Shown piece by piece: positions 7,960 to 16,955 of a DNA stretch of 64,000 nucleotides. This DNA is from CBFFRJ01 sp051486985 (lineage in GTDB: Bacteria > Pseudomonadota > Gammaproteobacteria > Enterobacterales > Enterobacteriaceae): positions 62,001 through 126,000 of the forward strand of contig NZ_JAHVDV010000006.1 of NCBI RefSeq assembly GCF_051486985.1. Reading direction: 5' to 3'. Position 1 is the stretch's first letter. Each line of letters starts with the position of its first letter. A program made the translations under genes and the position numbers. Under the pieces are notes generated by a model, which was not told the origin of the DNA, did no database searches, and saw only the letters and a program-made list of their open reading frames with translations.

Positions 7960-9264
7960 ATGAGCTTTAACACCCTCATCGACTGGAACGGCTGCAGCCC
8001 CGAACAGCAGCGCGCGCTACTTATGCGCCCGGCAATGTCGGCCTCCGAAAGCATAACCCGCACGGTGGCGGAAATACTCGAAAACGTCACTGCCCGTGGC
8101 GACAGCGCCCTGCGCGAATACAGTGCAAAATTTGATAAAACGGATGTCACTGACCTGAAAGTCACCGCCCAGGAAATCGCCGACGCCAGCGCGCGCTTAA
8201 GCGATGATATTAAACAGGCGATGGCCGTGGCGGTGAAGAATATCGACACCTTCCACGTGGCCCAGCAATTACAGACCGTGGATGTCGAAACCCTACCCGG
8301 CGTGCGTTGCCAGCAGGTGACCCGCCCTGTCGCCTCGGTGGGTCTCTACATTCCCGGCGGCTCCGCCCCGCTCTTTTCAACCGTGCTGATGCTGGCAACC
8401 CCTGCGCGCATCGCGGGTTGTAAAAACGTCGTGCTGTGCTCCCCGCCACCGATTGCCGATGAGATTTTGTATGCCGCGCAACTTTGCGGGGTACAGGAGG
8501 TGTTTAAAGTCGGCGGTGCGCAAGCGATTGCGGCCCTGGCCTTTGGCACCGAATCCGTTCCGAAAGTGGACAAAATCTTTGGTCCTGGCAACGCATTCGT
8601 GACCGAAGCCAAACGTCAGGTAAGTCAGCGTCTGGACGGTGCCGCCATTGATATGCCTGCCGGCCCGTCTGAAGTGCTGGTGATTGCTGACAGCGGTGCG
8701 ACGCCTGATTTCGTCGCCTCTGACCTGCTTTCTCAGGCCGAACACGGCCCCGATTCACAGGTGATTTTGCTCACGCCGGATGCCAGCATGGCACGTGCGG
8801 TAGCCGACGCCGTTGAACGCCAGTTAGCCGACCTGCCGCGTGCGGAAACGGCACGCAAGGCGCTCTCCGCGAGCCGCCTGATTATTACCAAAGACCTGGC
8901 GCAGTGCGTGCAGATTTCCAACCAGTACGGCCCGGAGCATTTGATTATTCAGACCCGCAATGCACGCGACCTGGTCGATGATATCACCAGCGCTGGCTCC
9001 GTCTTTTTGGGCGACTGGTCACCGGAATCGGCGGGTGATTATGCCTCCGGCACCAACCATGTGCTACCGACCTACGGTTATACGGCAACCTGCTCCAGCC
9101 TTGGGCTGGCGGACTTCCAGAAGCGCATGACCGTACAGGAGCTCTCGCGTGAAGGCTTTGCCGCACTCGCCCCGACCATTGAAACGCTGGCAGCGGCTGA
9201 ACTGCTGACCGCCCACAAAAACGCCGTCACCCTGCGCGTTAACGCCCTTAAGGAGCAAGCATGA
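7960..9264 (+). CDS. hisD: Histidinol dehydrogenase HisD
   Basis: Catalyses the last two steps, L-histidinol to histidinal to histidine, with NAD+ and zinc. The 434-residue length is the family norm. Recognisable features include the substrate/zinc region LLSQAEHGPDSQ, the catalytic Glu-His pair in YGPEHLI, and the segment GPGNAFVTEAKRQV in the nucleotide-binding domain. The start ATG is preceded by AAAGGAAAACACTT. The stop overlaps the hisC start (ATGA at 9261-9264), implying translational coupling. This is the standard enterobacterial arrangement. Confidence 0.97.
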   Translation: MSFNTLIDWNGCSPEQQRALLMRPAMSASESITRTVAEILENVTARGDSALREYSAKFDKTDVTDLKVTAQEIADASARLSDDIKQAMAVAVKNIDTFHVAQQLQTVDVETLPGVRCQQVTRPVASVGLYIPGGSAPLFSTVLMLATPARIAGCKNVVLCSPPPIADEILYAAQLCGVQEVFKVGGAQAIAALAFGTESVPKVDKIFGPGNAFVTEAKRQVSQRLDGAAIDMPAGPSEVLVIADSGATPDFVASDLLSQAEHGPDSQVILLTPDASMARAVADAVERQLADLPRAETARKALSASRLIITKDLAQCVQISNQYGPEHLIIQTRNARDLVDDITSAGSVFLGDWSPESAGDYASGTNHVLPTYGYTATCSSLGLADFQKRMTVQELSREGFAALAPTIETLAAAELLTAHKNAVTLRVNALKEQA

Positions 9265-10322
9265 GTATTGAGGAACTGGCTCGCGCCAACGTTCGTGCCC
9301 TGACCCCGTACCAGTCAGCGCGCCGTCTGGGTGGTAAGGGTGATGTCTGGCTGAACGCCAATGAATTCCCGACGGCGGTGAACTTTGATTTATCGCAACA
9401 GACCCTGAATCGCTATCCGGAAGGCCAGCCGAAAGCGGTGATTGAACATTATGCCCGCTATGCCGGGCTCAACAGCGATCAGGTGCTGGTCTGTCGCGGG
9501 GCGGATGAAGGTATCGAACTGCTGATTCGCGCCTTTTGTGAACCAGGCAAAGATGCCATCTTGTTCTGTCCACCAACGTACGGGATGTACAGCGTCAGCG
9601 CAGAAACCTTTGGGGTGGAGTATCGCACTGCGCTGACGAAGGACGACTGGCAACTGGATCTGGAGAGCATCTCCAGCCAGTTGGATAACGTTAAACTGGT
9701 TTACATCTGCAGCCCGAACAACCCGACCGGGCAGATCATTAACCCGCAGGATATTCGTGATGTTCTTGAGATGACCCGCGGTAAAGCACTGGTGGTGGCT
9801 GACGAAGCCTATATTGAATTTTGCCCACAGGCGACACTCACCGGCTGGTTGAGCGAATATCCGCACCTGGTGATTCTGCGTACGCTCTCAAAAGCCTTTG
9901 CGCTGGCCGGTCTGCGCTGTGGCTTCACCCTGGCGAATGCCGAGGTGATTGCCATGCTGATGAAAGTGATTGCCCCCTATCCGCTTTCTACACCGGTCGC
10001 TGACATTGCCGCCCAGGCGTTGAGTCCTGAAGGGCTGGTGGCCATGCGCCAGCGGGTTGCACAAATCGTTGAAGAACGTGAATTCCTGGCCAACGCCCTG
10101 CGCGACATTCCTTGCGTAGAGACGGTATTCAGCTCCGACACTAACTATATTCTGGTGCGCTTTGTTGCCTCCAGCGCCGTCTTTAAATCACTGTGGGATC
10201 AGGGCATTATCCTGCGTGACCAAAATAAACAACCCACCTTAAGTGGCTGCCTGCGCATTACTATCGGCACCCGCGAAGAGAGCCAGCGCGTCATTGACGC
10301 TTTACGTGCGGAGTCTGTATGA
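9261..10322 (+). CDS. hisC: Histidinol-phosphate aminotransferase HisC
   Basis: PLP-dependent class-II-like aminotransferase converting imidazole acetol-phosphate to histidinol phosphate with glutamate as donor. In the 353 residues the PLP-binding lysine is K211 in TLSKAFALAGLRCG. The SPNNPTG motif is at 151-157, and the DEAY aspartate that contacts the pyridine nitrogen is at 181. The start overlaps the hisD stop by 4 bases, and its own stop overlaps hisB by 4 bases (10319-10322), so the three genes are translationally coupled. Confidence 0.97.
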   Translation: MSIEELARANVRALTPYQSARRLGGKGDVWLNANEFPTAVNFDLSQQTLNRYPEGQPKAVIEHYARYAGLNSDQVLVCRGADEGIELLIRAFCEPGKDAILFCPPTYGMYSVSAETFGVEYRTALTKDDWQLDLESISSQLDNVKLVYICSPNNPTGQIINPQDIRDVLEMTRGKALVVADEAYIEFCPQATLTGWLSEYPHLVILRTLSKAFALAGLRCGFTLANAEVIAMLMKVIAPYPLSTPVADIAAQALSPEGLVAMRQRVAQIVEEREFLANALRDIPCVETVFSSDTNYILVRFVASSAVFKSLWDQGIILRDQNKQPTLSGCLRITIGTREESQRVIDALRAESV

Positions 10323-11386
10323 GCCAGAAGTACCTTTTTATTGACCGTGATGGCACCCTGATCTCTGAACCACCGAGTGACTATCAGGTTGACCGTTTTG
10401 ACAAACTGGCCTTTGAGCCAGAAGCCATTACCGCGCTGCTGAAACTGCAAAAAGCGGGCTTTAAGCTGGTGATGATAACCAATCAGGACGGGCTGGGCAC
10501 CGCAAGCTTCCCGCAGGCGGAGTTCGACGGCCCGCACAATCTGATGATGCAGATTTTTACTTCGCAGGGTGTGACCTTCGAAGAGGTGCTGATTTGCCCG
10601 CATCTGCCGGCGGACAACTGCGACTGTCGCAAGCCGAAAGTGCAGCTGGTTGAGCGCTGGCTGGTTGAGCAGGCGCTGGACAAAGCGAACAGCTACGTCA
10701 TCGGTGACCGTCAGACCGACCTTGAACTGGCCGAAAATATGGGCATCACCGGCCTGCGTTATAATCGCGAGACGCTGAACTGGACAATGATTGTTGACCA
10801 GTTGACCCGGCGCGACCGCTACGCACAGGTTCTGCGCAACACGAAAGAGACGCAGATTGACGTGCAGGTGTGGCTGGACAGAGAAGGCGGCAGCAAGATC
10901 AAAACCGGCGTCGGTTTCTTTGATCACATGCTGGATCAGATTGCTACCCACGGCGGTTTTCGCATGGCCATCACGGTGAATGGCGATCTCTACATTGACG
11001 ATCACCACACCGTGGAAGACACGGGCCTGGCACTGGGTGAAGCGCTGAGGAAAGCGCTGGGTGACAAGCGCGGTATCAACCGTTTTGGCTTCGTCCTGCC
11101 AATGGATGAGTGCCTGGCGCGTTGTGCGCTCGACATCTCTGGCCGCCCGCACCTGGAGTATAAAGCCGAATTTGCCTACCAGCGCGTCGGCGATTTGAGT
11201 ACCGAGATGGTGGAACATTTCTTCAGCTCGCTCTCCTATACGATGGGTGCCACGCTGCACCTGAAAACCAAAGGCAAAAACGATCACCACCGCGTTGAGA
11301 GTCTCTTTAAAGCCTTTGGCCGCACCCTACGCCAGGCGATCCGCGTTGAGGGCGATACCCTGCCTTCTTCAAAAGGAGTGCTGTGA
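10319..11386 (+). CDS. hisB: Bifunctional histidinol-phosphatase / imidazoleglycerol-phosphate dehydratase HisB
   Basis: A gamma-proteobacterial two-domain fusion of 355 residues. The N-terminal HAD-type histidinol-phosphatase carries the nucleophile motif DRDGTL (residues 9-14) and a zinc-loop C-x-H/CDC pattern in CPHLPADNCDC. The C-terminal IGP dehydratase begins near residue 165 and has the manganese-binding DDHHTVEDTG and DHHRVES histidine motifs. It catalyses steps 6 and 8 of the pathway. Its TGA stop overlaps the hisH ATG by one base (TGATG). Confidence 0.97.
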   Translation: MSQKYLFIDRDGTLISEPPSDYQVDRFDKLAFEPEAITALLKLQKAGFKLVMITNQDGLGTASFPQAEFDGPHNLMMQIFTSQGVTFEEVLICPHLPADNCDCRKPKVQLVERWLVEQALDKANSYVIGDRQTDLELAENMGITGLRYNRETLNWTMIVDQLTRRDRYAQVLRNTKETQIDVQVWLDREGGSKIKTGVGFFDHMLDQIATHGGFRMAITVNGDLYIDDHHTVEDTGLALGEALRKALGDKRGINRFGFVLPMDECLARCALDISGRPHLEYKAEFAYQRVGDLSTEMVEHFFSSLSYTMGATLHLKTKGKNDHHRVESLFKAFGRTLRQAIRVEGDTLPSSKGVL

Positions 11387-11976
11387 TGAATGTGGTGATT
11401 CTGGACACCGGTTGCGCCAACCTCAACTCGGTTAAATCCGCCGTCTCCCGCCACGGTTATGAACCGCTGGTGAGTCGCGATCCCGACGTGGTACTGCGTG
11501 CAGATAAGCTGTTCCTGCCTGGTGTTGGCACGGCACAGGCAGCGATGGATCAGCTACGTGAGCGCGATCTTATCGACCTGATAAAAGCCTGCACCCAGCC
11601 GGTACTGGGCATCTGTCTGGGTATGCAGTTGCTTGGCCGTTTTAGCGAAGAGAATACAGGCGTCGACCTGCTGGGCATCATTGAAGAAGAGGTGCCGAAG
11701 ATGGTCGACGTTGGCTTGCCGCTGCCGCACATGGGCTGGAATCGCGTCTACCCGAAAGCCGGTAATCGTCTTTTTCAGGGCATTGAAGACGGTGAATATT
11801 TCTACTTCGTGCACAGCTATGCCATGCCGGTCAACCCTTACACCATCGCGCAGTGCCATTACGGTGCCCCCTTTACTGCCGCCGTGCAAAAAGACAACTT
11901 CTACGGCGTGCAATTCCACCCGGAACGCTCAGGCCGTGCAGGCGCACAGCTGCTGAAAAACTTCCTGGAGATGTAA
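11386..11976 (+). CDS. hisH: Imidazole glycerol phosphate synthase glutaminase subunit HisH
   Basis: Class I glutamine amidotransferase subunit of 196 residues. It hydrolyses glutamine and channels ammonia to HisF. The catalytic triad is visible: C77 in GICLGMQLLG, and His/Glu in GVQFHPERSG near the C-terminus. The ATG at 11386 (MNVVILDTG) is chosen over the in-frame GTG one codon earlier, because AAGGAG is well placed and E. coli HisH begins this way. The stop codon overlaps the hisA start by one base. Confidence 0.96.
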   Translation: MNVVILDTGCANLNSVKSAVSRHGYEPLVSRDPDVVLRADKLFLPGVGTAQAAMDQLRERDLIDLIKACTQPVLGICLGMQLLGRFSEENTGVDLLGIIEEEVPKMVDVGLPLPHMGWNRVYPKAGNRLFQGIEDGEYFYFVHSYAMPVNPYTIAQCHYGAPFTAAVQKDNFYGVQFHPERSGRAGAQLLKNFLEM

Positions 11977-12713
11977 TGATTATTCCTGCATTAGATTTAA
12001 TTGACGGCACCGTGGTGCGTCTGCACCAGGGGGATTATGGTCAGCAGCGTGATTACGGCACCGATCCCCTCCCCCGCTTACAGGATTATGCCGCGCAGGG
12101 CGCAGCCGTGCTGCACCTGGTGGATTTAACCGGCGCAAAAGATCCGACGCGTCGCCAGATCCCACTGATTAAAACCCTTGTCGCCGGCGTTACTGTCCCA
12201 GTACAGGTTGGCGGCGGCGTGCGTACTGAAGAAGATGTTGCAGCCCTGCTTGAAGCGGGCGTGGCACGCGTTGTGGTCGGCTCAACGGCGGTGAAATCGC
12301 CGGAGGTGGTAAAAGGCTGGTTTGAACGTTTTGGTGCCGAGGCGCTGGTACTGGCGCTTGACGTACGCATTGATGCAGAGGGCAAGAAACAGGTTGCGGT
12401 CAGCGGCTGGCAGGAAGATTCCGGCGTCTCGCTGGAAGCGCTGGTGGAGACCTATCTGCCGGTTGGCCTCAGGCACGTGCTGTGCACTGATATCTCCCGC
12501 GACGGTACGCTCGCCGGGTCAAACGTCTCTTTATATGAAGAGGTCTGCGCGCGCTATCCACAGGTCGCTTTCCAGTCCTCCGGCGGGATTGGCGACATCA
12601 ACGATGTTGCCGCTCTGCGCAATACGGGTGTTCAGGGGGTGATCGTCGGTCGCGCCCTGCTGGAAGGTAAATTCACCGTAACGGAGGCTATCCAATGCTG
12701 GCAAAACGGATAA
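11976..12713 (+). CDS. hisA: ProFAR isomerase HisA
   Basis: A (beta/alpha)8-barrel isomerase of 245 residues that opens the ribose ring of ProFAR to give PRFAR. The N-terminal catalytic aspartate is D7 in MIIPALDLIDG. The second is in LCTDISRDGTL, and the C-terminal phosphate-binding loop is SSGGIGDINDVAAL. The ATG at 11976 overlaps the hisH TAA stop (TAATG). An upstream in-frame ATG exists but lies deep inside hisH and encodes non-homologous sequence. The 3' end overlaps hisF by 19 bases. Confidence 0.96.
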   Translation: MIIPALDLIDGTVVRLHQGDYGQQRDYGTDPLPRLQDYAAQGAAVLHLVDLTGAKDPTRRQIPLIKTLVAGVTVPVQVGGGVRTEEDVAALLEAGVARVVVGSTAVKSPEVVKGWFERFGAEALVLALDVRIDAEGKKQVAVSGWQEDSGVSLEALVETYLPVGLRHVLCTDISRDGTLAGSNVSLYEEVCARYPQVAFQSSGGIGDINDVAALRNTGVQGVIVGRALLEGKFTVTEAIQCWQNG

Positions 12714-13471
12714 TTCCTTGTCTTGATGTACGCGATGGTCAGGTGGTAAAAGGCGTGCAGTTCCGCAACCACGAAATTATTGGTGATATCGTTCCGCTGG
12801 CCAAACGCTATGCAGAGGAAGGTGCCGACGAACTGGTTTTTTATGATATCACCGCCTCCAGCGATGGCCGTGTGGTTGATAAAAGCTGGGTGTCGCGCGT
12901 AGCAGAAGTGATCGACATTCCCTTCTGCGTAGCGGGCGGCATTAAGTCTGTTGAAGAGGCGGCAAAAATTCTCTCTTTCGGCGCGGACAAGATCTCTATT
13001 AACTCCCCGGCGCTGGCCGACCCGGAGTTAATTACCCGTCTGGCAGATCGCTTCGGCGTACAGTGTATCGTGGTCGGCATTGATACCTGGTTTGATGAGG
13101 CGACCGGTAAATATCACGTCAATCAGTATACCGGCGACGAAAGCCGCACCCGGGTGACCCAGTGGGAAACGCTGGACTGGGTACAGGAAGTGCAAAAGCG
13201 CGGCGCAGGTGAAATCGTCTTGAATATGATGAACCAGGATGGCGTGCGCAACGGCTACGATCTGGAGCAACTGAAGAAAGTGCGCGAGGTCTGCCATGTG
13301 CCTCTGATTGCCTCCGGCGGCGCGGGCACGATGGAGCATTTCCTCGAAGCCTTTCGCGATGCGGACGTGGACGGTGCGCTGGCAGCGTCCGTGTTCCATA
13401 AACAAATCATTAATATTGCTGAATTAAAACTTTACCTGGCAAGTCAGGGTGTGGAGATAAGGGTATGTTAA
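12695..13471 (+). CDS. hisF: Imidazole glycerol phosphate synthase cyclase subunit HisF
   Basis: A (beta/alpha)8-barrel cyclase of 258 residues, paralogous to HisA. With HisH it converts PRFAR and ammonia to IGP and AICAR. D11 in RIIPCLDVRDG is the N-terminal catalytic aspartate; the second catalytic region is EIVLNMMNQDGVRNGYD, and the phosphate loop is IASGGAGTMEHF. The start lies within hisA (19-base overlap) and the stop overlaps hisI by 7 bases, typical of this operon. Confidence 0.97.
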   Translation: MLAKRIIPCLDVRDGQVVKGVQFRNHEIIGDIVPLAKRYAEEGADELVFYDITASSDGRVVDKSWVSRVAEVIDIPFCVAGGIKSVEEAAKILSFGADKISINSPALADPELITRLADRFGVQCIVVGIDTWFDEATGKYHVNQYTGDESRTRVTQWETLDWVQEVQKRGAGEIVLNMMNQDGVRNGYDLEQLKKVREVCHVPLIASGGAGTMEHFLEAFRDADVDGALAASVFHKQIINIAELKLYLASQGVEIRVC

Positions 13472-14076
13472 CGGAGCTTCAACTCAGCCAACTGGACTGG
13501 GAAAAAACCGACGGGCTGATGCCTGCCATCGTGCAGCACGCGGTGTCTGGCGAAGTACTGATGCTGGGTTATATGGATAAAGCCGCGCTGGCAAAAACCC
13601 AGGAAACCGGCAAAGTCACCTTCTTCTCGCGGTCGAAAGGCCGCCTGTGGACCAAGGGCGAAAGCTCAGGCCATTTCCTGAATCTGGTGAGCATTGCCCC
13701 GGATTGCGATAACGACACGCTGCTGGTCCTCGCAAACCCTGTTGGCCCTACCTGCCACACCGGCAGCTCAAGCTGCTTTGGCGATACCCGCCATCAGTGG
13801 TTGTTTCTCTACCAGCTTGAAAAGCTGCTGGCTGAGCGTAAAACTGCCGACCCGGCCAGCTCTTACACCGCAAAACTGTACGCCAGTGGGACCAAGCGTA
13901 TTGCGCAAAAGGTGGGTGAAGAAGGCGTGGAAACCGCGCTTGCCGCCACGGTGAATGACCGTGCTGAACTGACCAATGAAGCCTCCGACCTGGTCTATCA
14001 CCTGCTGGTCCTGTTGCAGGATCAGGATCTTGACCTGACGGCGGTGATTGAAAACCTGCGTAACCGTCACAAATAA
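13465..14076 (+). CDS. hisI: Bifunctional phosphoribosyl-AMP cyclohydrolase / phosphoribosyl-ATP pyrophosphatase HisI
   Basis: A 203-residue fusion for steps 2 and 3 of histidine synthesis. The N-terminal cyclohydrolase domain has metal-binding motifs DCDNDTLL and a Cys pair in GPTCHTGSSSCFG. The C-terminal pyrophosphatase (MazG-like all-alpha) domain has KVGEEGVETALAA and NEASDLVYHLLVLL. It is the last gene of the operon, followed closely by a stem-loop at 14083-14101. Confidence 0.97.
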   Translation: MLTELQLSQLDWEKTDGLMPAIVQHAVSGEVLMLGYMDKAALAKTQETGKVTFFSRSKGRLWTKGESSGHFLNLVSIAPDCDNDTLLVLANPVGPTCHTGSSSCFGDTRHQWLFLYQLEKLLAERKTADPASSYTAKLYASGTKRIAQKVGEEGVETALAATVNDRAELTNEASDLVYHLLVLLQDQDLDLTAVIENLRNRHK

Positions 14077-14082
14077 CCCTGC

Positions 14083-14106
14083 GGGGAGCCTCGCGCTCCC
14101 CTCTTC
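14083..14106 (+). terminator. Probable his operon terminator
   Basis: GGGGAGC (14083-14089) pairs with GCTCCCC (14095-14101) around a 5-base loop, only 6 bases after the hisI stop. The following tract (TCTTCCCTTC) is pyrimidine-rich but not a pure T run, so efficiency is uncertain. Confidence 0.65.
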
Positions 14107-14220
14107 CCTTCGCTAATAAACAGTTATCTTTCTTCCCGGTAGCAGGTATGATCGTCCGACTGGTTCAGCGTTTGCCATAAAACGCTGCATGTTTAGTACC
14201 ACCAAATATTGAGGTTGAAG

Positions 14221-15225
14221 ATGAAATTTCTGGTCACCGGCGCGGCGGGCTTTATTGGTTTTCATGTCAGCGAGCGTCTTTTGCAGGCTGGCCATCAGGT
14301 CACAGGGATAGATAACCTTAATGATTACTATGATGTCAGCCTCAAACAGGCACGACTGGATCGCCTGACGTCAGCACACTTCAGCTTTAAGAAACTTGAT
14401 CTGGCGGATCGTGAAGGCATGGCCCGGCTGTTTGCCGACGGGAAATTTGATCGCGTCATCCATTTAGCCGCACAGGCTGGGGTGCGTTATTCACTGGAGA
14501 ACCCGCATGCCTATGCTGATGCCAACCTTATCGGTCATCTGAACGTACTGGAAGGTTGCCGTCATAATCGAGTAGGTCACCTGCTGTATGCCTCCTCCAG
14601 CTCGGTCTATGGTCTGAACCGTAAGATGCCATTCTCGACGGACGACACCGTTGACCACCCGGTATCACTCTACGCCGCGACCAAAAAAGCCAACGAACTG
14701 ATGTCTCACACCTACTCCCATCTGTACGGTTTGCCGACTACCGGTCTGCGCTTCTTCACCGTTTATGGTCCGTGGGGCCGCCCGGACATGGCGCTGTTCA
14801 AATTCACCAAAGCGATGCTCGAAGGCAAAAGTATTGACGTCTATAACTACGGCAAAATGAAGCGTGACTTCACCTACATTGATGACATTGCCGAAGCCAT
14901 TATCCGTTTACAGGATGTTATCCCGCAGGCGGACCCTCAATGGAGCGTTGAGGAAGGTACCCCGGCGACCAGTTCCGCGCCATACCGTGTTTACAACATC
15001 GGCAATAGCTCCCCGGTTGAACTGATGGATTACATTACCGCACTGGAAGAGGCGGTCGGCATCGAAGCTCAGAAAAATATGCTGCCTATCCAGCCTGGCG
15101 ATGTGCTGGAAACCAGCGCGGACACCAAAGCGCTGTACAGCGTGATTGGTTTCAAACCTCAGACCTCGGTGAAACAGGGCGTGAAAAACTTTGTTGACTG
15201 GTATCGCGCTTTTTATCAGGTATAA
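14221..15225 (+). CDS. uge: NAD-dependent UDP-sugar 4-epimerase (Uge / UDP-glucuronate 4-epimerase type)
   Basis: An extended SDR of 334 residues with the NAD-binding motif GAAGFIGFH (residues 7-15), the serine region YASSSSVYG and the catalytic YxxxK in SLYAATKKANE. The DNLNDYYDVSLKQARL stretch is typical of UDP-glucuronate/galacturonate 4-epimerases. In Klebsiella a gene of this type, uge, makes UDP-GalA for core LPS and capsule. The ATG at 14221 follows GAGG at 14211; an upstream in-frame TTG contains that ribosome-binding site. It is convergent with ugd, whose product makes UDP-glucuronate, the likely substrate. The exact sugar specificity is inferred, not shown. Confidence 0.82.
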   Translation: MKFLVTGAAGFIGFHVSERLLQAGHQVTGIDNLNDYYDVSLKQARLDRLTSAHFSFKKLDLADREGMARLFADGKFDRVIHLAAQAGVRYSLENPHAYADANLIGHLNVLEGCRHNRVGHLLYASSSSVYGLNRKMPFSTDDTVDHPVSLYAATKKANELMSHTYSHLYGLPTTGLRFFTVYGPWGRPDMALFKFTKAMLEGKSIDVYNYGKMKRDFTYIDDIAEAIIRLQDVIPQADPQWSVEEGTPATSSAPYRVYNIGNSSPVELMDYITALEEAVGIEAQKNMLPIQPGDVLETSADTKALYSVIGFKPQTSVKQGVKNFVDWYRAFYQV

Positions 15226-15254
15226 AAAAACGGCCCTGACGGGCCGTTTTCTTT
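15224..15254. terminator. Terminator between uge and ugd, usable from both sides
   Basis: CGGCCC (15231-15236) pairs with GGGCCG (15241-15246) around a TGAC loop. Seven A residues lie on the left and TTTTCTTT on the right. It ends uge on the plus strand and can also terminate ugd, which stops at 15270 on the minus strand. Confidence 0.8.
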
Positions 15255-15269
15255 GGAGCGGTTTATGGC

Positions 15270-16436
15270 TTAGTCGTTGCCGAAAAGATCGCGGGTATAG
15301 ACTTTCTCCGCCACGTCAGAAAGCTCTGGCGCCATACGGTTTGAGATAATGACGTCCGCTTCCTGTTTGAAGGCTTCCAGATCACGTACCACACGGGAAT
15401 GGAAGAACTCCTCTTCCTGCATCACTGGCTCATAGACGATAACCTGTACGCCTTTGGCCTTAATGCGTTTCATGATCCCCTGAATGGAGGAGGCGCGGAA
15501 GTTATCCGAGCCGCTCTTCATAATGAGTCGATAGACCCCCACCACTTTCGGACGTTTTGCCAGGATGGAGTCGGCGATAAAGTCTTTACGCGTACGGTTG
15601 GCATCCACAATCGCGGAGATAAGGTTGTTCGGCACCGACTGATAGTTCGCCAGCAGCTGCTTCGTATCCTTCGGAAGACAGTAACCGCCGTAGCCGAATG
15701 AAGGGTTGTTGTAATGGTTGCCAATACGCGGATCCAGACATACCCCTTCAATAATCTGGCGCGTGTCCAGCCCCAGCGTCTCTGCATAGCTGTCGAGTTC
15801 ATTAAAGTACGCGACGCGCATCGCAAGATAGGTGTTGGCGAAGAGTTTGATTGCTTCAGCTTCGGTAGAGCCGGTGAACAGCACATCGATATCTTTCTTG
15901 ATAGCACCTTCCTGCAGCAGAGCAGCAAAGCGCTCAGCACGTTCGGAGCGCTCCCCGATGACGATACGCGACGGGTGGAGGTTATCGTACAGAGCCTTAC
16001 CTTCACGCAGAAATTCTGGCGAGAAGATGACATTGTCGATGCCCAGCTCTTCTTTGACAGACTGGGTGAAACCCACCGGGATGGTGGATTTAATGATCAT
16101 TACGGCGTTCGGGTTGATGTGGTGAACATCGCGGATAACGGATTCTACGCTGGAGGTGTTGAAGTAGTTGTTTTTGGGATCGTAGTCCGTTGGCGTGGCG
16201 ATGATGACATAATCCGCATCACGATAGGCGTCATGCTTGTCAGTGGTTGCTCGAAAGTTGAGCGGCTTATTCTGTAAATACTCCTGGATTTCCTTGTCCA
16301 CTATCGGGGAGATCTTCTGATTAAGCATGTCAACTTTGGCCTGAACAATATCCAGCGCCACAACCTCGTGGTTCTGCGCAATCAGAATACCGTTTGATAA
16401 GCCAACGTAACCGGTTCCGGAGATGGTTATTTTCAT
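15270..16436 (-). CDS. ugd: UDP-glucose 6-dehydrogenase Ugd
   Basis: Oxidises UDP-glucose to UDP-glucuronate with two NAD+, supplying colanic acid and aminoarabinose/galacturonate modification of LPS. The 388 residues carry the N-terminal Rossmann motif GTGYVGLSNG (7-16) and the catalytic cysteine in FGYGGYCLPKDTKQL. The C-terminal UDP-binding domain ends in KVYTRDLFGND. The start is ATG at 16434-16436. A candidate promoter (16510-16538) and RcsB-like box (16555-16568) lie upstream, in agreement with Rcs/PhoP/PmrA control known for ugd in enterics. Confidence 0.97.
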   Translation of the reverse strand: MKITISGTGYVGLSNGILIAQNHEVVALDIVQAKVDMLNQKISPIVDKEIQEYLQNKPLNFRATTDKHDAYRDADYVIIATPTDYDPKNNYFNTSSVESVIRDVHHINPNAVMIIKSTIPVGFTQSVKEELGIDNVIFSPEFLREGKALYDNLHPSRIVIGERSERAERFAALLQEGAIKKDIDVLFTGSTEAEAIKLFANTYLAMRVAYFNELDSYAETLGLDTRQIIEGVCLDPRIGNHYNNPSFGYGGYCLPKDTKQLLANYQSVPNNLISAIVDANRTRKDFIADSILAKRPKVVGVYRLIMKSGSDNFRASSIQGIMKRIKAKGVQVIVYEPVMQEEEFFHSRVVRDLEAFKQEADVIISNRMAPELSDVAEKVYTRDLFGND

Positions 16437-16509
16437 TAGATAAGCAACTTATGTGGTTTAGGTTTAGGGCGAACGAACTCTCGTTGCCAGATCAATGTTA
16501 CTATCGAGG

Positions 16510-16538
16510 GTTCTACCCCCGCTGGTAGTAAGTGTCAA
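16510..16538 (-). promoter_or_regulatory. Candidate sigma-70 promoter for ugd
   Basis: On the minus strand a perfect -35 TTGACA (16533-16538) is followed, after 17 bases, by TAGAAC (16510-16515) as a weak -10. Transcription would start about 70 bases before the ugd ATG. A weak -10 with a strong -35 fits an activator-modulated promoter. Confidence 0.5.
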
Positions 16539-16554
16539 GAAAACAGCGATATTA

Positions 16555-16568
16555 TAAGAATTTACCGA
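16555..16568. promoter_or_regulatory. Candidate RcsB/RcsAB box upstream of ugd
   Basis: TAAGAATTTACCGA matches the RcsAB consensus TAAGAATATTCCTA at 11 of 14 positions. It lies 16 bases upstream of the candidate -35 of ugd, a position usual for Rcs activation. ugd is an Rcs-regulon member in related enterics, which supports the call; the match is imperfect. Confidence 0.4.
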
Positions 16569-16926
16569 ATAAAAATCTCCGCAATATGCAATAAATTGTT
16601 TTCATTCAGTGCGCATAAAGGCCAGGTGTGTTGTGGCGGCAGAGTAAATTCACGAAATATCATAAAAAAACGTTGCACTGTAAAAACAGGCGCGAAAGAG
16701 GCGGGCTTAAAATATTGTTATCCGGCGAGGGCTTCGCATTCCTGCGCGAAAATATAAACCCATCAAATATAAACACCCTGAATCACATAAAACTCAAATA
16801 TATTATTGCGACGCATCAGCAAGCCTTAGTAATAAAATACGCTGAACGCAGTGAAGCCAGACCGGCTCAGCGATACGAAATTCGGTTTCATTCAGGAATG
16901 TGCATTAACAGGGTATAGCGAACCTG

Positions 16927-16955
16927 AAAAAAAAGACCATCCTTGCGGATGGTCT
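16927..16955 (-). terminator. Intrinsic terminator after gnd
   Basis: AGACCATCC (16934-16942) pairs with GGATGGTCT (16947-16955) around a 4-base loop. On the minus strand the stem runs straight into eight T residues. It lies 34 bases beyond the gnd stop. Confidence 0.88.

Noticed and set aside
10199..11290. 363-codon minus-strand frame opposite hisB
   Set aside because: Antisense shadow of hisB, with no domain and no ribosome-binding site.
16606..16645. JUMPStart-like sequence on the plus strand (CAGTGC, GCCAGG and GGCGGCAGAGT)
   Set aside because: The blocks are interrupted by an extra ~8 bases, the ops core deviates (GGCGGCAGAGT), and no polysaccharide gene lies downstream on that strand.
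16628..16918. 96-codon plus-strand frame starting with GTG between ugd and gnd
   Set aside because: No ribosome-binding site, no recognisable domain, AT-rich composition and atypical residues; it is treated as non-coding.
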